Part shown: positions 26,664-36,006 of the stretch, piece after piece
Layout: each line of letters opens with the position of its first letter
Numbering within the stretch: the stretch's first letter is position 1
Program-made: the position numbers and the translations under genes
Source: an uncultured Caryophanales bacterium
Lineage (GTDB): Bacteria > Bacillota_I > Bacilli_A > RF39 > UBA660
Length of the DNA stretch: 42,133 nt
Direction of reading: 5' to 3'
Assembly: GCA_947564265.1 (NCBI GenBank)
Contig: CANOBK010000013.1
Span: 1-42,133, forward strand
The notes under the pieces: generated by a model
What the model saw: only the letters and a program-made list of their open reading frames with translations
What the model was told of the DNA's origin: nothing
The model's database searches: none

Positions 26664-27026
26664 ATGGGAAAGAAAACAAAAAAAACAGAATTTGGAAAAT
26701 TTGTAGCAAAGTTAAGAGTTACGTACGATCAAACGCAAAAAGAAATGGCAAATGTTTTATCTGTTTCGGCTGCTTTTTTATGCAGGGTAGAAAACGGACG
26801 AGCGAACCCTATTTTAGAATGGGTGGATATTTTGGCTGAAAGTTATTCGTTGTCTCTTGAAGAAGAAGAGGAATTAAGAAGAATTATTCTAGATGAGCGA
26901 AACAAGAGTAGCTATATTAAGAATTTAACAGTGGGTGATCAAGACTTAGTATTTTTGCTAGTAGAAAAGATTTCTGATATGCCATCTGATAAAAAAGAAA
27001 AAATAAAAAAATTAATATCTGAGTAA
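26664..27026 (+). CDS. XRE-family helix-turn-helix regulator
   Basis: The 120-aa protein has an N-terminal XRE helix-turn-helix (about 10-65). It contains F-G-K-F-V-A-K-L-R, T-Q-K-E-M-A-N-V-L-S-V-S-A-A-F-L-C-R-V-E-N-G and P-I-L-E-W-V-D-I-L-A, and a helical C-terminal extension probably used for dimerisation. A GTG lies three codons upstream, but AGGTGGGG before ATG 26664 decides the start. It lies between ffh and the CotD-like gene. No operator is evident; targets are unknown. Confidence 0.82.
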   Translation: MGKKTKKTEFGKFVAKLRVTYDQTQKEMANVLSVSAAFLCRVENGRANPILEWVDILAESYSLSLEEEEELRRIILDERNKSSYIKNLTVGDQDLVFLLVEKISDMPSDKKEKIKKLISE

Positions 27027-27066
27027 AAGAAATGGGCAAATCAATTATGACATATTTTTATGCCAT

Positions 27067-27075
27067 CATACTATA
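27067..27075 (+). promoter_or_regulatory. Sigma-K-like -10 (CATA-N3-TA) before the CotD-like gene
   Basis: CATACTATA fits the sporulation sigma-K -10 pattern, and an AC dinucleotide lies 15 bp upstream where the short sigma-K -35 would be. A vegetative TATAAA reading (27072-27077) is also possible but lacks a good -35. Short motif in AT-rich DNA, so weak. Confidence 0.3.
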
Positions 27076-27097
27076 AAGTAGATAGGAGGAAAAAAAT

Positions 27098-27439
27098 ATG
27101 TTTAGAAATGCTTGTTACGATAGGCAAAACGAAATGAACAATGAGTTCAATGCTGAAAACATGAATGTTGATATCGATGTTCAAATGGGAGATAACAACA
27201 TGATGGGAAATGGAATGGGAACAGCCCCTGCTGCTACTACTCAAGGACCTATTATGGAACCTATGAGAGAACGTCAAGTACATCGTACCATCATGCATGA
27301 TGTTCAACACGTTTGCCCAATTCGTACTAGAGTAATCAACCACCATGTATTCCGCCATACATATCGTCCATCATATTCTTGCTGTGAAGAAAATGTATGT
27401 AGTCAAATTCAATGTGGTTCTTGCTGTAATTTTAGATAA
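27098..27439 (+). CDS. CotD-like small His/Cys-rich protein
   Basis: The 113-aa protein begins with an Asn/Met-rich stretch, then E-R-Q-V-H-R-T-I-M-H-D-V-Q-H-V-C-P-I-R-T-R-V-I-N, H-H-V-F-R-H-T-Y-R, and a C-terminal part with three CC or C-x-S-x-C type motifs. The His-x-Phe-x-His repeats and terminal cysteines resemble Bacillus spore-coat protein CotD. It has an AGGAGG site before ATG and a strong terminator. If the organism does not sporulate, a surface or metal-binding function is an alternative. The match is by composition and motif, not alignment. Confidence 0.6.
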   Translation: MFRNACYDRQNEMNNEFNAENMNVDIDVQMGDNNMMGNGMGTAPAATTQGPIMEPMRERQVHRTIMHDVQHVCPIRTRVINHHVFRHTYRPSYSCCEENVCSQIQCGSCCNFR

Positions 27440-27457
27440 AAGTCGAAAGACTTTTTT
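27439..27457 (+). terminator. Terminator after the CotD-like gene
   Basis: AAAGTC/GACTTT stem with GAAA loop (27439-27454), followed by a T-run. Confidence 0.85.
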
Positions 27458-27516
27458 CTTTTTGCAAAGATAAAAAAGATAAACTTGTAAATTTTTGTAT
27501 AATTCTTTTAAATTTC

Positions 27517-27545
27517 TTGTAATATTTACCAATTCCTCTTATTAT
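27517..27545 (+). promoter_or_regulatory. rpoZ promoter
   Basis: TTGTAA (27517-27522), a 17-bp spacer and TATTAT (27540-27545). Confidence 0.55.
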
Positions 27546-27566
27546 TAAAATAGGGAAGGTGATACA

Positions 27567-27767
27567 GTGATTTATCCATCAATCGATAAGATATTAAACG
27601 TTATTGACTCCAAATATGAATTGGTTCATATCATTAGTAAGAGAAGTAAACAGATGGCAGCAACCAAACACTATCAAATACCAGAATATAAATATATTTC
27701 TAAAAAGAATTTGGGGCGGGCATTAGAAGAGATTTCAGAAAACTTAATTACTGTAAAAAAGGACTAG
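27567..27767 (+). CDS. rpoZ: RNA polymerase omega subunit
   Basis: A 66-aa protein with the omega signature: Y-P-S-I-D-K-I-L near the start, S-K-Y-E-L-V-H-I-I-S-K-R-S-K-Q-M near 15-30, and N-L-G-R-A-L-E-E-I-S near the end. It assists RNA polymerase assembly by binding beta-prime. The start is GTG behind GGGAAGGTGAT. The stop codon lies in its terminator. In Bacillus rpoZ sits with gmk and priA; here it stands alone before recX. Confidence 0.88.
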   Translation: MIYPSIDKILNVIDSKYELVHIISKRSKQMAATKHYQIPEYKYISKKNLGRALEEISENLITVKKD

Positions 27768-27782
27768 AATTAGTCTTTTTTT
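27756..27782 (+). terminator. rpoZ terminator
   Basis: AAAAAGGACTA (27756-27766), GAAT loop and TAGTC plus T-run, overlapping the rpoZ stop codon. Confidence 0.85.
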
Positions 27783-27791
27783 GAATTTCTT

Positions 27792-27821
27792 TTGACGAAC
27801 AAATGTACTCTGTTGTACAAT
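27792..27821 (+). promoter_or_regulatory. recX promoter with overlapping LexA-like box
   Basis: TTGACG (27792-27797), an 18-bp spacer and TACAAT (27816-27821). CGAAC-AAAT-GTACT at 27796-27809 overlaps the -35 and spacer and matches the Gram-positive SOS consensus CGAAC-N4-GTTYG at all but two fixed positions. Confidence 0.5.
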
Positions 27822-27848
27822 GTAAGTAATGAGGAAGGTGATGACTTC

Positions 27849-28601
27849 GTGAAAATAATCAAGTATCAAAAAAAGAAACTAGGAAAATATGTCATTGAAC
27901 TAGAAGGAGGAGAAGAAATTGAAACATATGAAGATTTAATTTTAAAATATGATCTTCTAATCAAAAAAGAAATTTCCTTAGAATTGCTGGAAAAAATCAG
28001 AGAAGAAAATGTAATGTATGAGGTATATTTTGTCGCACTGAAATATATAAAAGTAAAGATGCGTAGTGTTTACGAACTAAAAAAATATCTTTTAAAAAAG
28101 GAATATCCGAGTGAAAAAATTGATGATGCGATTGTTCTTTTAAAAAAACAAGGATATTTAAATGATGAAGCTTATGCGAAATCTTTTCTTCATGATCGAA
28201 TTGCCTTTAGTACCGATGGACCATTAAAAATAAAACAGGAGTTTGAAAAATTGGAACTTAGTGAAGAACAAATAAAAGAAATTTTGTCAGAATACCAAGA
28301 GGAATTAGAATTAGAAAGAATTGAAAAATTAATTCAAAAGCAAATACGTAGTAATCATACAAAAAGTAACTATTCCTTAAAACAAAAGATTTATCAGAAT
28401 CTATTAACACTGGGATATCATCCTTCTTTGATAGAGGAAAAATTATCTTTTGTAGAACAAGGGGAAGAAGAGGAAGAAAAAATTTATCAAAAAGAATATC
28501 AAAAACTTTATCGGAAATTAAGTAGAAAATATAGTGGGACAGAACTGGAATATCAAATGAGACAAAAATTATTTCAAAAAGGATTTCGTCAGAATAGGTG
28601 A
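27849..28601 (+). CDS. recX: Regulatory protein RecX
   Basis: RecX binds RecA filaments and modulates recombination. The 250-aa protein starts at GTG 27849 behind GAGGAAGGTGAT; the frame extends to TTG 27792, but that is inside the promoter. RecX hallmarks are A-L-K-Y-I-K-V-K-M-R-S, E-L-K-K-Y-L, L-N-D-E-A-Y-A-K-S-F-L-H-D-R, G-P-L-K-I-K-Q-E-F and repeated three-helix units. It is longer than Gram-negative RecX but normal for Firmicutes. An upstream SOS-like box suggests co-regulation with recA. The XRE gene follows after three bases. Confidence 0.9.
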   Translation: MKIIKYQKKKLGKYVIELEGGEEIETYEDLILKYDLLIKKEISLELLEKIREENVMYEVYFVALKYIKVKMRSVYELKKYLLKKEYPSEKIDDAIVLLKKQGYLNDEAYAKSFLHDRIAFSTDGPLKIKQEFEKLELSEEQIKEILSEYQEELELERIEKLIQKQIRSNHTKSNYSLKQKIYQNLLTLGYHPSLIEEKLSFVEQGEEEEEKIYQKEYQKLYRKLSRKYSGTELEYQMRQKLFQKGFRQNR

Positions 28602-28604
28602 TTT

Positions 28605-28916
28605 ATGATTAATCAAAGTTATATTTTTGAGTTAATGAAAGAGAGAAAAATTAAGACATTAAGTGAGCTTTCTAGAATCTTAGGAGTGAATTATTATAAC
28701 TTGCGTTATGGTCTAAATAAAGGAAGTTTACGTCTTGATTTAGCTGTTTCTATAGCTGATTTTTTTAAAATTCCTGTTTCTTCCCTTTTGATTTCCAAAG
28801 AAAAACAATATATTAAATGTACTCAGTGGAAACAAAAAGATATCAATTATCAAATATCTAGCTCTGGTGATATTCATTATTTAATGTTTTGTATTTTAAA
28901 CGCAGAAGTTCTTTAA
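28605..28916 (+). CDS. Small helix-turn-helix (XRE-like) protein
   Basis: The 103-aa protein has a helix-turn-helix (about 5-65) with T-L-S-E-L-S-R-I-L-G-V-N-Y-Y-N-L-R-Y-G-L and A-V-S-I-A-D-F-F-K-I-P-V-S-S-L-L, then a short C-terminal part. Its AGGTGAT ribosome site overlaps the recX stop, so it is translationally coupled to recX. Regulatory target unknown. Confidence 0.75.
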   Translation: MINQSYIFELMKERKIKTLSELSRILGVNYYNLRYGLNKGSLRLDLAVSIADFFKIPVSSLLISKEKQYIKCTQWKQKDINYQISSSGDIHYLMFCILNAEVL

Positions 28917-28933
28917 GAAAATTGCCCATTTAG

Positions 28934-28962
28934 TTGGACGAGAAAACAATTTATAGTATAAT
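28934..28962 (+). promoter_or_regulatory. pcrA operon promoter
   Basis: TTGGAC (28934-28939), a 17-bp spacer and TATAAT (28957-28962). Confidence 0.8.
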
Positions 28963-28983
28963 TAATTTAAGGAGTAGATAGGA

Positions 28984-31080
28984 ATGATGAAGATAGATAA
29001 CTTAAATGATAGACAGAAGGAAGCTGTTATGATGACAGAAGGTCCTCTCCTTGTTTTAGCAGGTGCAGGAAGTGGAAAAACAAAGGTATTAACAACTAGA
29101 ATTGCCTATTTAATAGAAGAAAAGGGAGTAGACCCTTACCATATTTTGGCAATTACTTTTACGAATAAAGCAGCAAAAGAGATGCAGTCAAGAATAATTC
29201 AACTAATTGGAGAAGAAGCAAGAGGAATTCAAGTATCCACTTTTCATTCCTTTGGACTGAAAATTTTACGTGAAAACTATGAACTTTTAGGATATGATAG
29301 AAACTTTGTTATCATGGATAGTGATGATTCTCTAACTGTGATTAAAAAAATCTTAAAAGGTTTAGATTTAGATCCAAAACAGTATAATCCAACCGCAATT
29401 AAAAATAGGATTAGTGGATGTAAAAATGAATTAATGACTCCAGAAACATATGAAAAATATGCGACAACGGATTTTGAAAAAGTGGTACTACAAGTATTTG
29501 CTTCTTATGAAAAGAGATTAAAAGAAAATAATTCGATTGATTTTGATGACTTATTAATTCTACCAATCCGATTATTTCAAAAAGACCCTTATATCTTACA
29601 AAAGTATCAAGAACGTTTCCGATATGTGTTAATTGATGAGTACCAGGATACGAACGAGGCACAATACATCCTAACGAAAATGATGAGTGCCAAATACAGA
29701 AATATCTGTGTCGTAGGAGACGAAAATCAAAGTATTTATTCCTTCCGAGGAGCAAATTATAGAAATATATTAAACTTCGAAAAAGATTATAAAGAGACAA
29801 AAACAATTAAACTAGAACAGAATTATCGTTCAACACAAAATATTTTAAATGCAGCAAATCAAGTAATTCAAAATAACCAAAATCGAAAAGATAAAAATCT
29901 TTGGAGTAATCAAGGAGCAGGGGAAAAGATTACTTATTATCGTGCTTATGATGAGAAAGATGAAGCTCACTTTGTTGCCTCTACCATTAAAAAAATCTTA
30001 GACGAAGGTGTAGAAGCAGAAGAAATTGCGGTTCTTTATCGAACCAATGCGCAGTCTCGTACTTTAGAAGAAGATTTATTAAAAACAAATATTCCTTATC
30101 GTGTTGTTGGTAGTTTTTACTTCTATTCACGAAAAGAAATTAAAGATTTAATGGCGTACTTAAGATTAATTCATAATGAAAAAGATAACGTTTCTCTACT
30201 ACGAGTAATTAATACACCAAAACGGGGAATCGGTCTAAAGACCATTCAAAATCTAACAACTATCGCAGATATCGAAGGAAAAAGTATCTATGAAGTAATT
30301 CAATCTGGAAAAGAGATGGAGTTTAAAAAAATTATTGAAGATTTAAAAAGAGTATCTGAAGATTTAACATTGACAGAATTAGTGGATAAAATTTTAGATA
30401 CGACAGGAATGAGACGTGAGTTAGAATCTGAAAAAACACTAGAATCTGATATTAGGCTAGAAAACTTAGAAGAATTTAAATCAATTACAAAAGCATTTGA
30501 AGAACGGGAAGGACTAATTTCCCTAGAAGACTTTCTATTTGAGGTTAGTCTAGTAAGTGATCGAGAAGAATATAAAGATAGTAGTAATAAAGTGAGTTTA
30601 ATGACCGTTCATTCAGTCAAAGGTCTTGAGTTTAAGTATGTATTTGTTGTTGGACTAGAAGAAGGAATATTTCCTCATATGAACAGTTTAATGGATAATC
30701 AAGAATTAGAAGAAGAAAGAAGACTGGCTTATGTCGCGATTACCAGAGCGAAAGAAAAACTTTATCTAATGAATGCCAGAAGACGTATGCTTTTCGGAAA
30801 GGATCAAATTAATCCACCGAGCAGATTTATTTCAGAGATTGAAGATGATTTATTAGAAAAGACACATGTTGAAACCAAAGAAGCACAGGTTCCAATCAAA
30901 AAAGAAGAAAACTTCTATCAAGAAGATATTGAATGGAAGGTAGGAGAATACGTTTATCATGATGTATTTGGGGCAGGAAGAATTGTGGAAGTTTCTAATA
31001 CGTTAATTAGTATTGCCTTTAAAAGTCCTCATGGAATTAAAAAGATGATGAAAAATCATAAGAGTTTGAAAAAAGTATAG
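28984..31080 (+). CDS. pcrA: ATP-dependent DNA helicase PcrA (UvrD/Rep family)
   Basis: 3'-5' helicase for repair and replication fork restart. The 698-aa protein has motif I A-G-A-G-S-G-K-T, the T-F-T-N-K-A-A-K-E-M motif Ia, D-E-Y-Q-D-T-N motif II, V-G-D-E-N-Q-S-I-Y-S-F-R-G-A motif III, Q-N-Y-R-S motif IV, V-H-S-V-K-G-L-E-F and A-I-T-R-A-K, and the C-terminal Tudor-like domain with H-D-V-F-G-A-G-R-I-V. An AAGGAG site precedes ATG 28984. In Bacillus pcrA is next to ligA; here a nucleotidyltransferase, a lipoprotein and a kinase-like gene are interposed, with short gaps that suggest one transcript. Confidence 0.96.
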   Translation: MMKIDNLNDRQKEAVMMTEGPLLVLAGAGSGKTKVLTTRIAYLIEEKGVDPYHILAITFTNKAAKEMQSRIIQLIGEEARGIQVSTFHSFGLKILRENYELLGYDRNFVIMDSDDSLTVIKKILKGLDLDPKQYNPTAIKNRISGCKNELMTPETYEKYATTDFEKVVLQVFASYEKRLKENNSIDFDDLLILPIRLFQKDPYILQKYQERFRYVLIDEYQDTNEAQYILTKMMSAKYRNICVVGDENQSIYSFRGANYRNILNFEKDYKETKTIKLEQNYRSTQNILNAANQVIQNNQNRKDKNLWSNQGAGEKITYYRAYDEKDEAHFVASTIKKILDEGVEAEEIAVLYRTNAQSRTLEEDLLKTNIPYRVVGSFYFYSRKEIKDLMAYLRLIHNEKDNVSLLRVINTPKRGIGLKTIQNLTTIADIEGKSIYEVIQSGKEMEFKKIIEDLKRVSEDLTLTELVDKILDTTGMRRELESEKTLESDIRLENLEEFKSITKAFEEREGLISLEDFLFEVSLVSDREEYKDSSNKVSLMTVHSVKGLEFKYVFVVGLEEGIFPHMNSLMDNQELEEERRLAYVAITRAKEKLYLMNARRRMLFGKDQINPPSRFISEIEDDLLEKTHVETKEAQVPIKKEENFYQEDIEWKVGEYVYHDVFGAGRIVEVSNTLISIAFKSPHGIKKMMKNHKSLKKV

Positions 31081-31115
31081 AGGTATTGATAAAAGAGAGT
31101 GTAAAGGAGAAATTT

Positions 31116-32039
31116 ATGGAAAAAGAAAATTTGACATTATTAATTATGGCAGCAGGAATGGGAAGTAGATTTGGAGGATTAAAACAAATTGAACCATTTG
31201 GTCCTCATGGAGAGTTTTTAATTGATTATTCGATTTATGATGCAATTCAAGCAGGATTTAACAAGGTAGTATTCATTATTAAAGAAGAAAATTATCAAGA
31301 TTTTAAAGAAACTGTAGGGAAAAGAGTAGAATCTCATATTCCAGTAGAATATGTGTTCCAGAAATTAGAATTGGTTCCTACAGGAGTAATCATTCCAGAA
31401 ACTAGAAAGAAACCTTGGGGAACTGCTCATGCGATTTATTGTGCCAAAGATGCTATTCATGAAAACTTTGCGATTATTAATGCAGATGATTTTTATGGAA
31501 GAGATGCCTTTCTAAAAATTTCAGAATTCTTTAAAAATTATCAAGAAGTACCAAGCCAAGATTCCTACGGTTTAGTGGGATACTTGGTATCCAATACACT
31601 CACTGAAAATGGTTCTGTAAAACGAGGAGTATGTCAAAAAAAGGGAGAATATTTAGATACACTCATTGAAAGTAGTGTGATTCGAGAAAAGGATAGAATT
31701 ATTGCGTCTCCGTTAGATGGAAGAGACAGTTTCGAAGTAACAGAACAAGATTTTGTCTCTATGAATATGTTTGGATTTACGCCTTCTATTTTTTCTTATA
31801 TAGAATCTAAAATGACGACCTTTTTTGAACAAAACAAAGATTCCTTAGAGGGGTGTGAATTTTTAATACCAGACGTTCTAACAGAACTCATTCAGGAAGG
31901 AAAAGCAACTGCAAAAATTTTAACTACGAATGCCAAATGGATGGGGGTAACATATAAAGAAGACAAAGAGGAAGTTGTCTCTCGGTTAAAAAAATTAATA
32001 GAGGAAGGAGTTTATCCAGAACAATTATGGGAAAAATAA
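31116..32039 (+). CDS. NTP_transferase-family nucleotidyltransferase
   Basis: The 307-aa protein has the sugar-nucleotidyltransferase (GT-A) start M-A-A-G-M-G-S-R-F-G-G-L-K-Q near 12-24, then N-A-D-D-F-Y-G near 120 as the metal-binding Asp, and a long C-terminal region. It probably activates a sugar or alditol phosphate with an NTP, but the substrate cannot be told from motifs. Start at ATG 31116 with AAAGGAGA; a frame start at 31086 has no such site. The lipoprotein gene overlaps its end by 13 bases. Confidence 0.82.
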   Translation: MEKENLTLLIMAAGMGSRFGGLKQIEPFGPHGEFLIDYSIYDAIQAGFNKVVFIIKEENYQDFKETVGKRVESHIPVEYVFQKLELVPTGVIIPETRKKPWGTAHAIYCAKDAIHENFAIINADDFYGRDAFLKISEFFKNYQEVPSQDSYGLVGYLVSNTLTENGSVKRGVCQKKGEYLDTLIESSVIREKDRIIASPLDGRDSFEVTEQDFVSMNMFGFTPSIFSYIESKMTTFFEQNKDSLEGCEFLIPDVLTELIQEGKATAKILTTNAKWMGVTYKEDKEEVVSRLKKLIEEGVYPEQLWEK

Positions 32040-32443
32040 AAAAGTGTTTTTTAATCAGTCTTTTTTTCCTACTTACGGGGTGTAACTTATTTGTCCATAC
32101 TTGGATCTACCGAGAACTTCCTAATGATTATGCAATTCAAAAACTAAGTGATACAAAGATGGCAGTTGGAAAGTATATTGATAATTTATTTGAAACAGAA
32201 AAAGATGGGAAAAAAATTGGCTTTGAAGAATATGTTTCTGAGTTCCAAAAAGGGAAAAAATATGTTGGATTTAAGTGTGTAAAATCAGCGGATTCTGGGA
32301 TTGATATGTTATTTTATATTATCGATACCGAAGAAAATGATGTCTATGGACCCTATCCGTTAGAGTCTACCTATGAAGCAGTAAAACAAAAAATTGTAGA
32401 CGAAGATCTCGGGGATTGGATTAAGACTTCAACAATTGAGTGA
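32027..32443 (+). CDS. Small hypothetical lipoprotein
   Basis: A 138-aa protein with a lipoprotein signal: basic N-terminus, hydrophobic stretch and lipobox L-T-G-C with Cys19. The mature part is charged, without known domain; it contains G-F-E-E-Y-V-S-E-F-Q-K and Y-G-P-Y-P-L-E-S-T-Y motifs. It overlaps the nucleotidyltransferase gene and has no close ribosome site of its own, so coupled translation is likely. Outer-surface location is inferred from the lipobox. Confidence 0.8.
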   Translation: MGKIKKCFLISLFFLLTGCNLFVHTWIYRELPNDYAIQKLSDTKMAVGKYIDNLFETEKDGKKIGFEEYVSEFQKGKKYVGFKCVKSADSGIDMLFYIIDTEENDVYGPYPLESTYEAVKQKIVDEDLGDWIKTSTIE

Positions 32444-32475
32444 ATATTTTTGACTCAATATAGGTGGTGTTTAAT

Positions 32476-33441
32476 ATGGAAAATGAAATCCGAAATGATG
32501 GGTATATTGAGTTAGAAAGAATTTTTGAAAAAGACGGATGTACTTTAATTGATCTTGAAGAAATGCCTAAGTATTGGATATTTGAAGAATCTACTATTGG
32601 GGCTTTTTTCTCATATCAGGGAGAGATATGGCTTTTTAAGCCAGAATTCGAATTTTTAAAAAATGCTTCTTATATAGAACTAGTATTAGAGGAACTCGCA
32701 CATGATTTTGGAATTCCTTCAGCTCATTATGACCTCGCTACTTTAAATGGCAAAAAGGGAATTATTACTAAATATTTTAAACAAAAAGATTGCCAGTACA
32801 CTCTTGGTGAAGAATTATTGGAGGATTATGTATATTATGGTTTAAAGATTTCTCAGGATGATTTTTTCACGTTGGATAGTGCTGTGTTAACGCATAATAG
32901 TTTAGAAGGAATTTGGAGAGCACTTGATTATCGTTATCGTAATTTGAAAAATCGTGAGTCCATTGTTTGGCATTTGATGAGTCGTTTAGTAGATATTTTT
33001 ATTTTTGATATTTTAACCCATCAAGAAGATCGCCATTCTAAAAATTGGGGGATTGTAGAATCAAAAGACAAAATTGATATTCAACCGATTTATGATAATG
33101 AGCTAGCATTTAATAATATTAAGGCATTGCCTTCGTTAGTGAGTGAAAGTTTAAAAGAAGAGGAATTGTTTCATTTTTCTCATTACGAACATGCTGTTAA
33201 AGATGTACTATTGGAGTTTTTAGAAGTATCAGGAGGTAGATATTTAGAAAAACTTCAAGAGAAACTCCCTTTAATTCAAAATGAGAATATTGTATCTGTT
33301 CTTTCTAGAGTAGAGAATAGAATTGGATGCGAAATTCCGCAAGATGTGAAGAGTTATATTCAGAATTGCTTTTCAAATATTGTTTTAGAAACGACAGAAA
33401 CGATAAAGGAATATAAGGAAAGTTTAAAGATAAATCATTAA
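32476..33441 (+). CDS. HipA-like kinase-fold protein
   Basis: A 321-aa protein resembling the HipA C-terminal kinase domain. Near 50 it has W-L-F-K-P, where Lys would bind ATP. Near 175 it has F-D-I-L-T-H-Q-E-D-R-H-S-K-N-W-G, similar to the N-x-D-R-H-x2-N catalytic loop of HipA, although the first Asn is replaced. I-Y-D-N-E-L-A-F may be the metal-binding loop. No HipB-like partner is adjacent, so toxin-antitoxin function is unsupported. ATG 32476 has AGGTGGT; two GTG codons upstream are less likely. It sits between pcrA and ligA. Confidence 0.7.
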   Translation: MENEIRNDGYIELERIFEKDGCTLIDLEEMPKYWIFEESTIGAFFSYQGEIWLFKPEFEFLKNASYIELVLEELAHDFGIPSAHYDLATLNGKKGIITKYFKQKDCQYTLGEELLEDYVYYGLKISQDDFFTLDSAVLTHNSLEGIWRALDYRYRNLKNRESIVWHLMSRLVDIFIFDILTHQEDRHSKNWGIVESKDKIDIQPIYDNELAFNNIKALPSLVSESLKEEELFHFSHYEHAVKDVLLEFLEVSGGRYLEKLQEKLPLIQNENIVSVLSRVENRIGCEIPQDVKSYIQNCFSNIVLETTETIKEYKESLKINH

Positions 33442-35436
<1,995 letters not shown>

Positions 35437-35488
35437 AAATTTTCACTACGAACGAAATATAGTGCTTGTAGAAAATTGTAAAATAAAC

Positions 35489-35516
35489 TTGTAATCATAG
35501 AAATATATGTTATACT
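35489..35516 (+). promoter_or_regulatory. Promoter before the XRE gene and leader hairpin
   Basis: TTGTAA (35489-35494), a 16-bp spacer and TATACT (35511-35516) with TGt extension. The predicted start site lies directly before the hairpin at 35525. Confidence 0.6.
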
Positions 35517-35524
35517 GAATTTGT

Positions 35525-35570
35525 AAAGGGCTAGTAGAGACTTTATTGTTTTTACTAGTCCTTTTTCTTT
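35525..35570 (+). terminator. Terminator or attenuator hairpin in the XRE leader
   Basis: A 12-bp stem (35525-35536 with 35553-35564, one G-U) followed by a T-rich run. It can end ligA transcription, and it also lies between the promoter at 35489 and the XRE gene. Confidence 0.7.
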
Positions 35571-35592
35571 GAAAGTAGTGGAGGGTATGGAT

Positions 35593-35826
35593 ATGAATGA
35601 GAAAAAAATTGGAAAATTTATTGCAGAACGGCGTAAGGAAATGGGATATACACAAGATCATTTGGGAAGATTGCTAGGGATATCTGGAAAGGTGGTTTCT
35701 AAGTGGGAAACTGGAACATGTTTGCCAGACATTTTACTATTAAATGATCTTAGCAAATTATTAAGAGTGACAACAACGGAGTTATTAGAAGCTAAAGATA
35801 GAGAAGATGAAACTATAAAACAATAG
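35593..35826 (+). CDS. Small XRE-family regulator (77 aa)
   Basis: Almost the whole protein is a helix-turn-helix domain: F-I-A-E-R-R-K-E-M-G-Y-T-Q-D-H-L-G-R-L-L-G-I-S-G-K-V-V-S-K-W-E-T-G, a canonical Cro/CI-type XRE sequence, followed by L-P-D-I-L-L-L-N-D-L-S. GGAGGG lies seven bases before ATG 35593; ATG 35587 is closer but less likely. It lies just upstream of the secreted-protein/ABC cluster on the same strand and may regulate it, though a terminator separates them. Confidence 0.85.
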   Translation: MNEKKIGKFIAERRKEMGYTQDHLGRLLGISGKVVSKWETGTCLPDILLLNDLSKLLRVTTTELLEAKDREDETIKQ

Positions 35827-35832
35827 GAAAAA

Positions 35833-35855
35833 TCGCCAAATTTGCGACTTTTTTT
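35833..35855 (+). terminator. Terminator after the XRE gene
   Basis: TCGC (35833-35836) pairs with GCGA (35844-35847), then a T-run; a short stem. Confidence 0.6.
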
Positions 35856-35867
35856 GCTATAAAAATA

Positions 35868-35896
35868 ATGACAATATATTTTAATTTTGCTACAAT
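35868..35896 (+). promoter_or_regulatory. Promoter of the secreted-protein/ABC cluster
   Basis: ATGACA (35868-35873), a 17-bp spacer and TACAAT (35891-35896) with TGc extension. A leader of about 105 nt follows before the first start codon. Confidence 0.7.
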
Positions 35897-35939
35897 GAAG
35901 TCACAAATAGTTAACAACCTGATGTTTGATTTATTAACG

Positions 35940-35982
35940 ATAATAACAATATTACAAGTGCGCATAGTGATAATGTTATTAT
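35940..35982 (+). promoter_or_regulatory. Long leader hairpin in the 5' UTR of the secreted-protein gene
   Basis: Positions 35940-35955 pair with 35967-35982 over 16 positions (one mismatch, one G-U) around an 11-base loop. No T-run follows and the AGGAGG site lies 12 bases downstream, so it is not a terminator. mRNA stabilisation or regulation of translation is possible. Confidence 0.6.
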
Positions 35983-36006
35983 AAATATATTTTTAGGAGG
36001 ATATTT

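Noticed and set aside
32476-33441. HipBA toxin-antitoxin system
   Set aside because: No HipB-like helix-turn-helix gene is adjacent.
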